64,000 bases of DNA, taken from the NCBI GenBank assembly GCA_031277615.1, contig JAITMC010000009.1, positions 95,473 to 159,472 on the forward strand, read 5' to 3'. Of the stretch, positions 25,302 to 34,305 are shown one piece after another. The notes beneath the pieces are model-generated. The model was not told where the DNA came from and did no database searches. It worked only from the letters and a program-made list of their open reading frames with translations. The position numbers and the translations under genes were made by a program. Position 1 is the first letter of the stretch; each line of letters begins with the position of its first letter. Source of the stretch: Chryseobacterium sp. Lineage in GTDB: Bacteria > Bacteroidota > Bacteroidia > Flavobacteriales > Weeksellaceae.

Positions 25302-26369
25302 TTATTTCTTAATGAACAGGTATCTTCCGTCCAGATCATTAAAGAAAACATCATAATTTCCGGCTTCATTTACAGGAATATTTCCTCCGCCTATGGTTGC
25401 AGTACCTGAGAAAGGAGTATCTCCACCCCAGTTAACATCCCAACTGTTGTTAGCTCTGAATTTTGCTTCACCTGCTGTAAGTGCAACATTAGTTAGTCTC
25501 CAGATGTGAGGATTTAAAGTTGAAGCAGTCATATCCTGATCTGCATCCCATCCCGTAGGTGCTGAGGATCCCAGAATTCCGATAGTAGGATAAGGAGCAG
25601 ATGATACAGTATAAGGTGTCAGAGAATACGTTTTAGCATTAATATCAATGGTAAAAGTATAGTAACCTGCTGCAGGAACTGTAAAAGCTCCAGGCTCATT
25701 CGTACCATCAAGATTACTTACCGTAACATTTCCAGCGGTAAGACCCCATTGCGGATGCCATTCACCTAGATTTTCAAGAAGCTTGAATCCGTCCGCGGCA
25801 AAATATCCTGTATAATAGAATTTGTTAACATTGACCGGATCTCTGAACAAAGGAAGATTATTGGCATTGTTTTCCCATCCTGATTCTGTAGCTGCTCCCA
25901 CAAGATAAAGATTTTTCAAACTTACGAATGGGGTTATGGTAAGATTCAGAACATTGGAATAATAATTGGTTTGTCCACTGAAAGCAGTTTTAAACCTGGC
26001 TTCCACATTGGTTGCTTCACCTGGTTTAGCTCCCAGATTAAGTAACAAATCATTCAACGCTTTGTGTGTTATGGAAACACTGGATACGTCACCTGATGCT
26101 ATTACTATTTCTGTCTTGGCAAAATTGGTCCCTTTAATGCCAAATTCAACCGAATATGAGGGTACAACAGCAGGATTGAATGAAGGAAAAGTATAGGTAA
26201 ACTTCAATGCTTCAGCAAGAGGTGTTGTATTATCAAGGGCAACTGTATTTTTATCAACAGCCAGTGTAGCTGAGGATGATTCATTTAGTATGATCTTATC
26301 ATCATCTTCACAGGAAACAACAAGTGCCAGCAATAATGATGAAAATATAATTTTAAAGATATTCTTCAT
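25302..26369 (-). CDS. SusE-like surface starch-binding lipoprotein
   Basis: 355 residues. Lipobox LVVSC with Cys20, directly followed by the acidic stretch EDDDK, which resembles the surface-export signal of Bacteroidota lipoproteins. An N-terminal SusE-type Ig domain (about residues 30-150) is followed by two starch-binding-module-like repeats with aligned motifs: LYLVGAATESGWENN and IGILGSSAPTGWDADQ, each with later FRDP/WRLTN strands and a GxYxxxxD element. SusE/SusF proteins hold maltooligosaccharides at the cell surface next to SusCD. It ends in DLDGRYLFIKK. It lies 16 bases after the susD-like gene and is followed by a terminator. Confidence 0.9.
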   Translation of the reverse strand: MKNIFKIIFSSLLLALVVSCEDDDKIILNESSSATLAVDKNTVALDNTTPLAEALKFTYTFPSFNPAVVPSYSVEFGIKGTNFAKTEIVIASGDVSSVSITHKALNDLLLNLGAKPGEATNVEARFKTAFSGQTNYYSNVLNLTITPFVSLKNLYLVGAATESGWENNANNLPLFRDPVNVNKFYYTGYFAADGFKLLENLGEWHPQWGLTAGNVTVSNLDGTNEPGAFTVPAAGYYTFTIDINAKTYSLTPYTVSSAPYPTIGILGSSAPTGWDADQDMTASTLNPHIWRLTNVALTAGEAKFRANNSWDVNWGGDTPFSGTATIGGGNIPVNEAGNYDVFFNDLDGRYLFIKK

Positions 26370-26385
26370 TTCTTTTAATTTTAGA

Positions 26386-27939
26386 TTAATATCCAGGATT
26401 TTGCGTCAGATTTGTATTTGCCTGAAGCGCTGAGGATGGAATTGGAAATACCTTATACGTGTCAGGAATAGAAGTTCCGTTCACAACACCTCCTTTCCAT
26501 GGCCATAAGTACGTTCCTCCTGTAAACATTCCATACCTGATAAGGTCCTGTCTTCTAACACCTTCTAATCCCAGTTCACGTCCACGTTCATCCAGAACTG
26601 TCTGAAGGGAAATGGTAGTTAACGCATCAGCATTAGCTCTTGAACGGATTAAGTTAACATAAGTAAGAGCCTGAGGAACAGTTGCTGTAGAGGCTCCTCT
26701 AAGCGCGCATTCTGCATAGATAAGATAGGTCTCTGCCAGTCTGAACAAAGGAAAATCCGTTGAAGAAAAGGGGGTCACATTACCCGTTCCATCTGAATTC
26801 TTATTTGTAAACTTAATAGATGGATAGCCGTCTGTCCATTCCTTATAATCATTCATTTCATAATGGTGATCTGTTGTCCAGAAAAGTTTGGCCCTTACAT
26901 CATTACTTGCTGTAAGCCCTGCAGCACTGGAAGCAAAAAGACCATACCAGGCTTTTGTTGCTCTGTGTCCTCCCCAGCCTTCTGTTGCTCCATAAGCGGC
27001 CAGATTCATGGTTGTAGAGTTCAGGTTACCGTTTACAATGTACGTGGTATTCCCATAACTCTGAGAAGAGGTTGCATCTGCAATAAGCGGGAAAATAATT
27101 TCTTTGGAAGTATTATTATCTGCTCTGAAGTTTTTAGCAAAATTGGTTTCCAGCTGGTAACCACCATTTGCAATTACTTTAGAGGCATAGGTTGCAGCAT
27201 CAGCATATCTTGCCGTACCTGTATAAACTTCAGCATTCAGATAAAGTTTGGCAAGAAGCATCTGTACCACAGCCTGATTGGCTCTACCATAGGTATTGGA
27301 TGGAGCAATTTGACCTTCAATCTCTTTCAGTTCAGTTTCAACAAAGTTAAAAAGTTCTGCTCTTGTAGCTTCAGGAAGCGGGGCCGTTGTTTCAAAGGTA
27401 GTATCATTTACCAATGGGCCTTTTCCAAAAAAGTCGATCAGGTAATAATAAGACAACGCTCTCAAGAAACGTAATTCGCTGATATACTGTTCTTCATTAG
27501 CTACATCCACCTTATTTTTCAGAATCAATATTAAATTGGTTGTCTGTGGAATGGTGTAGTAAATTCTGTCATAAACATATTTGAAGAATTTGTTATTTGA
27601 ATTCCAGCCTGTGGTAGTGGTTAGCTGGTCAAGACCATTATCACCCCATTTATTTTTCATTCCGTCAGCCGTAAAATCATTGAGATTGACCAATCCACGG
27701 ATAAACGGAGATTCTCCTGCATTAGCTCCTGCAATATCAGAATCGTTGGGGCCGCTTACACTTGAAAGAGCAAATGTTGAATACATTCTCGACAAAAGCC
27801 CTTCTACAGCATTGGGATCTCTTGCAAGAAGTTCCTCCAACGTCAATTCAAATTTTGGTTCTGTTTCCAGATCATTGGTACAGGCACTAAAAAATAAACC
27901 TGCCATGAGTACCAGACTATATATTTTTATCTTTTTCAT
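26386..27939 (-). CDS. SusD/RagB family starch-binding lipoprotein
   Basis: 517 residues. Lipobox LFFSAC with Cys20. SusD proteins form the lid of the SusC transporter and bind the glycan at the surface. Typical elements are the N-terminal LEELLARDPNAVEGLLSRMY helix, the LRALSYYYLIDFFG motif with TPR-like helices, RLAETYLIYAECALRG near residue 410, and the C-terminal ERGRELGLEGVRRQDLIRYG with NPGY at the end. Starch as ligand is inferred from the GH13/GH97 neighbours. It is 11 bases downstream of the susC-like gene. Confidence 0.96.
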   Translation of the reverse strand: MKKIKIYSLVLMAGLFFSACTNDLETEPKFELTLEELLARDPNAVEGLLSRMYSTFALSSVSGPNDSDIAGANAGESPFIRGLVNLNDFTADGMKNKWGDNGLDQLTTTTGWNSNNKFFKYVYDRIYYTIPQTTNLILILKNKVDVANEEQYISELRFLRALSYYYLIDFFGKGPLVNDTTFETTAPLPEATRAELFNFVETELKEIEGQIAPSNTYGRANQAVVQMLLAKLYLNAEVYTGTARYADAATYASKVIANGGYQLETNFAKNFRADNNTSKEIIFPLIADATSSQSYGNTTYIVNGNLNSTTMNLAAYGATEGWGGHRATKAWYGLFASSAAGLTASNDVRAKLFWTTDHHYEMNDYKEWTDGYPSIKFTNKNSDGTGNVTPFSSTDFPLFRLAETYLIYAECALRGASTATVPQALTYVNLIRSRANADALTTISLQTVLDERGRELGLEGVRRQDLIRYGMFTGGTYLWPWKGGVVNGTSIPDTYKVFPIPSSALQANTNLTQNPGY

Positions 27940-27950
27940 TTTTATCGAGA

Positions 27951-30827
27951 TTAGAAGTTAAAATTGAATCCTACAGTGTAAACTCTCGGTCTTGGATAGA
28001 AGTTGTTATCAACTCCTCCAAAGTTTTCAGGATCCTGTCCTTTATATTTGGTAATAATGAAAGCATTATTTACAGAACCATAAACTCTGAGATCAACCTT
28101 ATTTCCAAATATTTTTTCAATATTATATCCTAAAGTAACATTATCTAACCTTAAGAAAGAAGCATCATGTAAAAAATAATCTGAGAAATACATATTATCT
28201 GTAGGCTGTACAAGATTAGATGAATATCTTCCGTTATTGAAATCAAGCAGATTGCTCAGGTGTTCTGAGTTAGAACTTCTAGCCTGGTTAACAAATCCCT
28301 GGGCAACATGTCTTCCATCATATACTTTTCCTCCGATCTGCCCTCTGAAATTTGCTGTAAAATCCCATTTTTTATAATTGAGTGACGTACCAAAACCAAA
28401 AGTAAAGTTAGGCACGAGTTGGGCGTTGTAACGATCTCCGTCAGTAATCTTACCATCTCCGTTTCGGTCTACAAAAGTATCAGCAATAGGATTTCCGTTG
28501 GAATCATATACCTGTTCGAGCATCCAGGCCGAATTAGGCTGAAGTCCTACAACATGATAAGCAATTTTCACTCCTGTTCCTACAGGAAGATCTCCTCCGG
28601 CAGCAATTCTGTCATAATATCCAAGCTCAAGGATTTCGCCTTTATTATAGGACATATTTCCAAAGATATTCCAGTTTACCGTTTCATTTTTGATTGGATT
28701 AACATTCAAGTTCAATTCAACCCCTCTGTTCCTTAGTGATCCTACATTGGCAGCAAATTCATTTGTAAGCCCCTGTCCAGGAGGAAGTGGTGATTTCAAT
28801 AAAAGATCGGTAGATTTTCGGTCATAAAAGTCCAGACTTCCGGAAATAAGACTTCCTCTGAACAAACTGAAATCTACCCCGACATTCCAGCTGGTGGTAG
28901 TTTCCCATTTAAGATCTTTATTAAACCCTAAGGCGGAATAAATATTATACCCCGGAAGATATTGTGAAGTTTCTCCCCCTAAGGCAAACAAAGGTCGGGA
29001 AGGATAAAAACCTCCGGAAATCTGAGTAATATCCTGCTGTCCGGTCTGCCCCCAACCAATTCTTAATTTCAGTTCTTTTACGGCATCCACGTCTTTCAGG
29101 AATGATTCTTCCTGCATTTTCCATGCAAAGGCTGCAGATGGGAAATACCCCCACTGGTTATCGAAACCATTGAAAAGAGATGAAGCATCTGCCCTGAATG
29201 AAGCTGTAAACAAATATTTATTTAAAATATCTACGTTTGTTCTCGCAAAAAAGGATTGTAGATTAAGGTGATTAAAGTATCCGAAAGTAGGATTCGCCCT
29301 ATTCGGTTGCGGTATACGGATCCCGCTTCCTGACGGATCTGCATAAAACTGCTTTTTATTACCATCGTATCTGAAATCCTGGTAAGTGTATCCTCCCTGG
29401 ATCAAAAAGTTGGTAAAGAAATCATTGATTTTTTTATTATATACTAAATAAGCATCAAAGTTTCTGTTATTGGTGTATTGGTTTTCTGCATAAGCTAAAC
29501 CTGGGTTATACAGAATGTCGTCAAGTGAATTATAAACTAAATTAATCATTGAGTTTCTTGCACTTGGATCATATGTTTCACTGATTTTCGTTCTCGACGA
29601 TTCAATTCCTAAATTAACTACCGCTCTTAAATCCGGTAAAAAATGAAATTTATAATCAAGCTCAATATTTCCTAAAAAACGATACGTATTTTCCGGACGG
29701 TGTCTCTGCTCCAACATTCCAAGAGGGTTAGAGTCATACGTTAAATTATATTTTCCGTTAGCGATATAATTATTCTGGTAATACCCTCCAAAGTAGTTAG
29801 GCCCTCCCTGTCCCCAAACATCTCTGCTGTAAACCGGCAATGTAGGATTTCTGGATAAGGCAGCACCAATTACTCCCCCGGCATCTACTGTTTTTTTGTC
29901 TACTCTATATCCCTTAGCATTAATATCAACCTTTAAATGTTTATCAAAAAAAGTTGGTGTTAAGCGAAGCGTTGCTGAATATCTTTCAAGGTCATCATTT
30001 TTCACAACTCCCTCTGTTCTGTTATATCCTAACGACACTCTTATCGGTAATACCTTAAACAGGTTTCCTGATGCACTGAAATTATTATCCGTAGATACAG
30101 AATTTCTGTACACTACATCCTGCCAGTTAGTGTCATACACTTTACCCATTGTAGTAGGATTTGAAGGATTCCCTCCTACACCAAGCTTCCACACATCATT
30201 AGGAAAATATGTTTTAATAAAGTCTACATACTGTCCTGAATCCATTACATCAATATATTTCGTCACCTGTCCCACAGAAACATTGGTACTGAAATTCATC
30301 TTTAATCTTCCTCCACCGGATTTGGTTTTAATCAGGATGACTCCGTTTGAAGCTCTTGCCCCATAGATTGCTGTTGCAGAAGCATCTTTTAATATTGAAA
30401 AAGACTCAATATCATTTGGATTTACAAGCGCCAGCGGATTCTGAATTCCCGCAGGGTTTGTTCCGTCAAGCGGAATTCCGTCTATAACAATCAAAGGATT
30501 ATTGGAAGCACTTAATGATGAACCGCCACGGATCCTGATATTCGGAGCTGAATCGGGAGAACCTCCTCCGGTAGTAATTCTTACGCCGGGTGCTTTTCCC
30601 TGAATCAACTGGTCAGCAGAAACGATGGCTCCTTTATTAAAGTCCTTTTCCGTCACAGCAGTAACAGACCCTGTTAAATCTGTTTTCTTTTTAGCACCGA
30701 ATCCCACCAACACAATTTCTTCAATCTTTTTCTCCTTAGACAGAGTGTCTTGTGCCTGCGCATGCATTATTGAACTGGCCAATAAAAAAGCGGGCGCTAT
30801 TTTTAATACGGTTGTAAAATTTTTCAC
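27951..30827 (-). CDS. SusC/RagA family TonB-linked outer-membrane transporter
   Basis: 958 residues. Imports maltooligosaccharides across the outer membrane with SusD and TonB energy. Signal peptide ends at HAQAQ. A TonB-box-like KIEEIVLVGFG follows within about 20 residues, then the plug (VRITTGGGSPDSAPNIRIRG, NPLIVIDGIPLDG, ATAIYGARASNGVILIKT), a 22-strand barrel and a terminal Phe (VGFNFNF). The carboxypeptidase-regulatory-like domain that many SusC proteins carry before the TonB box is absent. The start is GTG at 30827; no in-frame ATG lies just upstream. It is the first gene of the starch locus. Confidence 0.96.
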   Translation of the reverse strand: MKNFTTVLKIAPAFLLASSIMHAQAQDTLSKEKKIEEIVLVGFGAKKKTDLTGSVTAVTEKDFNKGAIVSADQLIQGKAPGVRITTGGGSPDSAPNIRIRGGSSLSASNNPLIVIDGIPLDGTNPAGIQNPLALVNPNDIESFSILKDASATAIYGARASNGVILIKTKSGGGRLKMNFSTNVSVGQVTKYIDVMDSGQYVDFIKTYFPNDVWKLGVGGNPSNPTTMGKVYDTNWQDVVYRNSVSTDNNFSASGNLFKVLPIRVSLGYNRTEGVVKNDDLERYSATLRLTPTFFDKHLKVDINAKGYRVDKKTVDAGGVIGAALSRNPTLPVYSRDVWGQGGPNYFGGYYQNNYIANGKYNLTYDSNPLGMLEQRHRPENTYRFLGNIELDYKFHFLPDLRAVVNLGIESSRTKISETYDPSARNSMINLVYNSLDDILYNPGLAYAENQYTNNRNFDAYLVYNKKINDFFTNFLIQGGYTYQDFRYDGNKKQFYADPSGSGIRIPQPNRANPTFGYFNHLNLQSFFARTNVDILNKYLFTASFRADASSLFNGFDNQWGYFPSAAFAWKMQEESFLKDVDAVKELKLRIGWGQTGQQDITQISGGFYPSRPLFALGGETSQYLPGYNIYSALGFNKDLKWETTTSWNVGVDFSLFRGSLISGSLDFYDRKSTDLLLKSPLPPGQGLTNEFAANVGSLRNRGVELNLNVNPIKNETVNWNIFGNMSYNKGEILELGYYDRIAAGGDLPVGTGVKIAYHVVGLQPNSAWMLEQVYDSNGNPIADTFVDRNGDGKITDGDRYNAQLVPNFTFGFGTSLNYKKWDFTANFRGQIGGKVYDGRHVAQGFVNQARSSNSEHLSNLLDFNNGRYSSNLVQPTDNMYFSDYFLHDASFLRLDNVTLGYNIEKIFGNKVDLRVYGSVNNAFIITKYKGQDPENFGGVDNNFYPRPRVYTVGFNFNF

Positions 30828-30858
30828 AATATCGTTTTTTTAGTTTCGTTTTTATAAT

Positions 30859-30878
30859 AAGCCTGGCGAACCAGCCTT
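30859..30878 (-). promoter_or_regulatory. 5' UTR hairpin of the susC-like mRNA
   Basis: Minus-strand RNA stem AAGGCTGG/CCAGGCTT (one G-G mismatch) with a TTCG tetraloop, 32 bases before the GTG start. If the weak TATAAATTG next to it is the -7 element, the stem would sit at the very 5' end of the mRNA and could stabilise it. Confidence 0.4.
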
Positions 30879-31029
30879 GCAATTTATAAAAAAATTATTA
30901 TTAGCATAATTTTATTAAAATTTTAGATAATTTTATGTAAATTACGTGTTTATTTTAAATTAAAAATCTGAATTTCATTAAATTACATAAGCGTATGCTT
31001 TGCATAATATATTACTACCGTTAACAAAA

Positions 31030-31049
31030 AGTTAAACATTCGTTTAACT
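31030..31049. promoter_or_regulatory. Perfect 8-4-8 palindrome, candidate operator
   Basis: AGTTAAAC-ATTC-GTTTAACT, a perfect inverted repeat in the divergent susC/metG region, about 200 bases upstream of the susC-like gene and 80 bases upstream of the metG -7 box. Such symmetry suits a dimeric repressor or activator (for example LacI- or MalR-type), but the regulator is not in this window. Confidence 0.45.
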
Positions 31050-31128
31050 AAATATAACATTCCACATGCGGATTATCGCCAAAAACGGATTATAGATGAA
31101 GTTTGAGCGGAATTCATGAGATATTCCT

Positions 31129-31136
31129 TATCTTTG
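31129..31136 (+). promoter_or_regulatory. -7 promoter box (TATCTTTG) of metG
   Basis: Exact TAnnTTTG match, 20 bases upstream of the metG ATG. A TTTG at 31102-31105 is 23 bases away, slightly too far for an ideal -33. Confidence 0.6.
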
Positions 31137-31156
31137 CAGTTAAAATTTTACTATAA

Positions 31157-33196
31157 ATGTCAAACAGGAAGATGATTACGGCAGCTTTGCCTTATGCAAA
31201 CGGACCGGTTCATATAGGACATTTGGCAGGTGTGTATATTCCTGCGGATGTCTACGCAAGATTTCAGAGAAGATCGGGAAAAGAGGTAGCGTTTATCTGC
31301 GGGTCGGATGAGCACGGTATTCCCATTACGATCAGAGCCAAAAAAGAAGGAGTAACGCCTCAGGATATTGTAGACAAATACCATGAGATCATCAAAAAAT
31401 CGTTTTCAGATCTGGGAATTTCTTTTGATGAATATTCCAGAACAACTTCTAAAAAGCATTATGAAACCAGCCAGGATTTCTTCAAAGTGCTTTATGAAAA
31501 AGGAAAATTCACTGAAGAAATTTCTGAGCAGTATTTTGATGAGCAGGCCGGGGAGTTCCTTGCCGACCGCTATATTGTTGGTACCTGCCCGAACTGTGGC
31601 AATGAAAACGCCTATGGAGATCAGTGTGAAAAGTGTGGGTCTACCCTTTCACCATCAGAACTGATCAATCCGAAATCAATGCTGAGCGGAAATAGTCCGG
31701 TTCTGAAAGAAACCAAGAACTGGTATCTTCCTTTGAATGAATATGAAGACTTCCTGAATGAATGGATCATTGAAGGTCATAAAGATGACTGGAAGCCCAA
31801 TGTGTACGGACAGGTAAAATCATGGCTGAATGACGGCCTTAAGCCTCGTGCCATGACCCGAGACCTGAACTGGGGTGTTCCGGTTCCTCTTCCGAATGCA
31901 GAAGGAAAAGTTCTTTATGTATGGTTTGATGCGCCTATCGGATATATTTCATTTACCAAAGAATGGGCAGAGAAGAACGGCAAAGACTGGAAAGACTACT
32001 GGCAGAGCGAAAACAGTGATCTTGTTCACTTCATCGGAAAAGACAATATTGTTTTCCACTGTATTATCTTCCCTTCGATGATGAAGGCCCACGGCGATTA
32101 TATTATGCCGAAAAATGTTCCTGCGTTTGAATTTCTGAACCTTGAGAACGATAAGATTTCCACCTCAAGAAACTGGGCAGTCTGGGCTCATGAATATGTG
32201 CAAGATTTCCCGGGACAGCAGGATGTGCTTAGATATGCGCTTCTTTCATCGGCTCCGGAAACAAAAGATAATAACTTTACCTGGAAAGATTTCCAGACTA
32301 AGAATAATTCGGAATTAGCTAATATTTTTGGAAACTTTATTAACCGGGTGGCTGTTTTAATTAACAAAAACTTTGAAGGGAAAGTTCCTGAAGGAGATGT
32401 TGATGCACCTGAATTAGAAGAAATTGGTAAAAGAGCGGCTGAAATCAGAAACTTCCTTGAAAATTATGAATTCAGAAATGCATTAACTGCATTCATGAAT
32501 CTTGCCAGATTTGGAAATCAGTATCTACAAAATGAAGAACCGTGGAAAACAGTTAAAACGGATATTGAGAAAACTAAAAACACATTGTTTATAGGCGCCC
32601 AAATATCTGTTGCTTTAGCAAATTTAGCTGAACCATTCCTACCTTTTACCGCTCAAAAACTGTATGATATTTTTAAAGTTGAACAGAGAACCTGGACAGA
32701 AATTGAAAATTCAAAGGTATTAATTGAAACCGGTCACCAGATCATGGCTAATGCTCCAATCCTGTTCTCTCAGATTTCTGATGACGTTATTGAAGCCCAG
32801 ATCCAGAAGCTTGAACAGACCAAACAAAACAACAAGAAAACCAACCCTAACGCGAACCCTATGAAAGAAGAAATCACTTTTGATGATTTTACAAAAATTG
32901 ACCTGAGAACCGCTACCATCCTTGAAGCTGAAAAAGTGGAAAAGGCCGATAAGCTTTTAAAACTGACGGTAGATACAGGCGTGGATGTAAGAACAGTAGT
33001 TTCCGGAATCGCGGAAAGCTTTACCCCTGAAGAAGTGATCGGAAAGCAGGTGATGATCCTTCTGAACCTTGCTCCGAGAAAAATCAGAGGAATTGAATCC
33101 CAGGGAATGTTATTACTGACCACAAAACCGGACGGAAAGCTATCTTTCGTAACACCGGATGACAGCAATGTAGAAAATGGTATTGAAATAGGATAA
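31157..33196 (+). CDS. metG: Methionyl-tRNA synthetase
   Basis: Charges tRNA-Met. 679 residues, the long form with a C-terminal tRNA-binding domain. Signatures: PYANGPVHIGHLAG (HIGH region, residues about 13-26), a zinc knuckle CPNCGNENAYGDQCEKCG near residue 145, and the KMSKS loop as DKISTSRNW near residue 333. After the anticodon-binding helical domain comes a Lys/Asn-rich linker and an EMAPII-like OB-fold (FTKIDLRTATILEAEKVEKA to the end). It is monocistronic, with a clear promoter and a 16-bp terminator. The segment 32280-32770 is more AT-rich than the rest of the gene. Confidence 0.98.
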   Translation: MSNRKMITAALPYANGPVHIGHLAGVYIPADVYARFQRRSGKEVAFICGSDEHGIPITIRAKKEGVTPQDIVDKYHEIIKKSFSDLGISFDEYSRTTSKKHYETSQDFFKVLYEKGKFTEEISEQYFDEQAGEFLADRYIVGTCPNCGNENAYGDQCEKCGSTLSPSELINPKSMLSGNSPVLKETKNWYLPLNEYEDFLNEWIIEGHKDDWKPNVYGQVKSWLNDGLKPRAMTRDLNWGVPVPLPNAEGKVLYVWFDAPIGYISFTKEWAEKNGKDWKDYWQSENSDLVHFIGKDNIVFHCIIFPSMMKAHGDYIMPKNVPAFEFLNLENDKISTSRNWAVWAHEYVQDFPGQQDVLRYALLSSAPETKDNNFTWKDFQTKNNSELANIFGNFINRVAVLINKNFEGKVPEGDVDAPELEEIGKRAAEIRNFLENYEFRNALTAFMNLARFGNQYLQNEEPWKTVKTDIEKTKNTLFIGAQISVALANLAEPFLPFTAQKLYDIFKVEQRTWTEIENSKVLIETGHQIMANAPILFSQISDDVIEAQIQKLEQTKQNNKKTNPNANPMKEEITFDDFTKIDLRTATILEAEKVEKADKLLKLTVDTGVDVRTVVSGIAESFTPEEVIGKQVMILLNLAPRKIRGIESQGMLLLTTKPDGKLSFVTPDDSNVENGIEIG

Positions 33197-33217
33197 TTGA
33201 TATTTCCAACCGCATAC

Positions 33218-33255
33218 AAAAAGACACATGAAATTTGTTTCATGTGTCTTTTTTA
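33218..33255 (+). terminator. Strong intrinsic terminator of metG
   Basis: Perfect 16-bp stem AAAAAGACACATGAAA (33218-33233) with TTTCATGTGTCTTTTT (33238-33253), loop TTTG, T tail. Confidence 0.95.
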
Positions 33256-33471
33256 TTATAGTTCTGGATTATTTTTTAAGTTCTGCTTCTTAAATCAATT
33301 ACCAAATATTCTGTAATAACCATTATTTCAGATCAGTTTATTTTTGTGAAATCCATAAACTATTTTTATTGATCATTAATGAAAAACTATTCTTTATTTT
33401 AAATCTGACTGTATACCAAATGGCTATGCCAACCGTTATAAAGCGAGAAACGTTAGCCCACGAAGAACCAA

Positions 33472-34113
33472 TTACTGTGTGATCAAAATCAAAAGCATCC
33501 AAATTAAATTCATAAAGGAATGTAACAGAATAGGGATCCATAAATTAAAATTCCATTCTGCATAAAGCCAGGCATATAAAACAGAACCTAAAAAAGTAAG
33601 AAGAAAAATTCTTAATAAATCAAACATCTCTTTACCTTGATACAAATGTCCAAGTGCGAAAACAAATGAAGCTATAGCTACTGAAGGGATAAATCCAAGT
33701 TTGATATATCTGAACAATATTCCAAAAATAAATGCTCTGTAGATTATTTCTTCAAATAAACCTGCTAAGAAACTCTTTGCCAAAAGATTTGATAAATCAA
33801 TATCTGTATTTAACGAATTGAAATACACACCATATAATATCATAGGCAGAGTAAAAAAGGATGAAAGGAGAATTCCGTTTTTAATACCTTTCAAATTCAA
33901 ACCAAACCCATAAACAATGTTCTTTCTCGAAATAATATAAAAAGAAATCATGAGAGGTATAACAGTCAGAACATACGTTAAAAAATAAGACAATAATGGA
34001 AAATGAGTATAGAAATTGAGAAAGTGCATAATTTTTCCGAAATAAAACATTATTAATGAATAGACAATATATGCAATTACAGGAATCAAAATAAGCTTAG
34101 TGAAATTCTTCAT
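33472..34113 (-). CDS. CPBP family intramembrane glutamic endopeptidase
   Basis: 213 residues from the ATG at 34113 (a longer frame would need TTG). Integral membrane protein with about 6-7 hydrophobic helices. Catalytic motifs of the CAAX-protease/bacteriocin-processing family are visible: EEIIYRAF (motif 1, EExxxR), FALGHLYQG (motif 2 histidine) and LLHSFMNLIW (motif 3, HxxxN). Relatives process peptides or confer bacteriocin self-immunity, while many have unknown targets. The gene and its flanks are clearly more AT-rich than the neighbouring metG and methyltransferase genes, which may signal a different origin. It stands alone. Confidence 0.85.
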   Translation of the reverse strand: MKNFTKLILIPVIAYIVYSLIMFYFGKIMHFLNFYTHFPLLSYFLTYVLTVIPLMISFYIISRKNIVYGFGLNLKGIKNGILLSSFFTLPMILYGVYFNSLNTDIDLSNLLAKSFLAGLFEEIIYRAFIFGILFRYIKLGFIPSVAIASFVFALGHLYQGKEMFDLLRIFLLTFLGSVLYAWLYAEWNFNLWIPILLHSFMNLIWMLLILITQ

Positions 34114-34305
34114 AATTAAGTGCTTTTGATATAAAAGTACACACAATTTCAGATAAAGCAAAAAGAATTTTTCTTAAGCATATAAAAATAGATCCAACCG
34201 AATGATGGCTCTTTCTAAAACAGGCTTAGGCAATATTTTAGGAAGGGCTTGTATTTAAAAACGTCAATATTATTTCGTTGATAAACCTTCTCTATTTCCA
34301 AAGAT

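Larger units (their letters stand above)
30828..31156. other. Divergent control region between susC-like gene and metG
   Basis: 329 bases, strongly AT-rich. It contains the susC 5' hairpin (30859-30878), a TATGC-TTT-GCATA palindrome (30994-31006 area), the 20-bp palindrome at 31030-31049 and the metG -7 box. No ORF with coding character. A consensus -7 box for the susC-like gene was not found; the nearest is a weak TATAAATTG just upstream of the hairpin. Confidence 0.5.

Noticed and set aside
34203-34259. An 18-codon frame (MMALSKTGLGNILG...) between the CPBP and methyltransferase genes.
   Set aside because: Too short, no promoter or leader, and no flanking evidence of a gene or relic.
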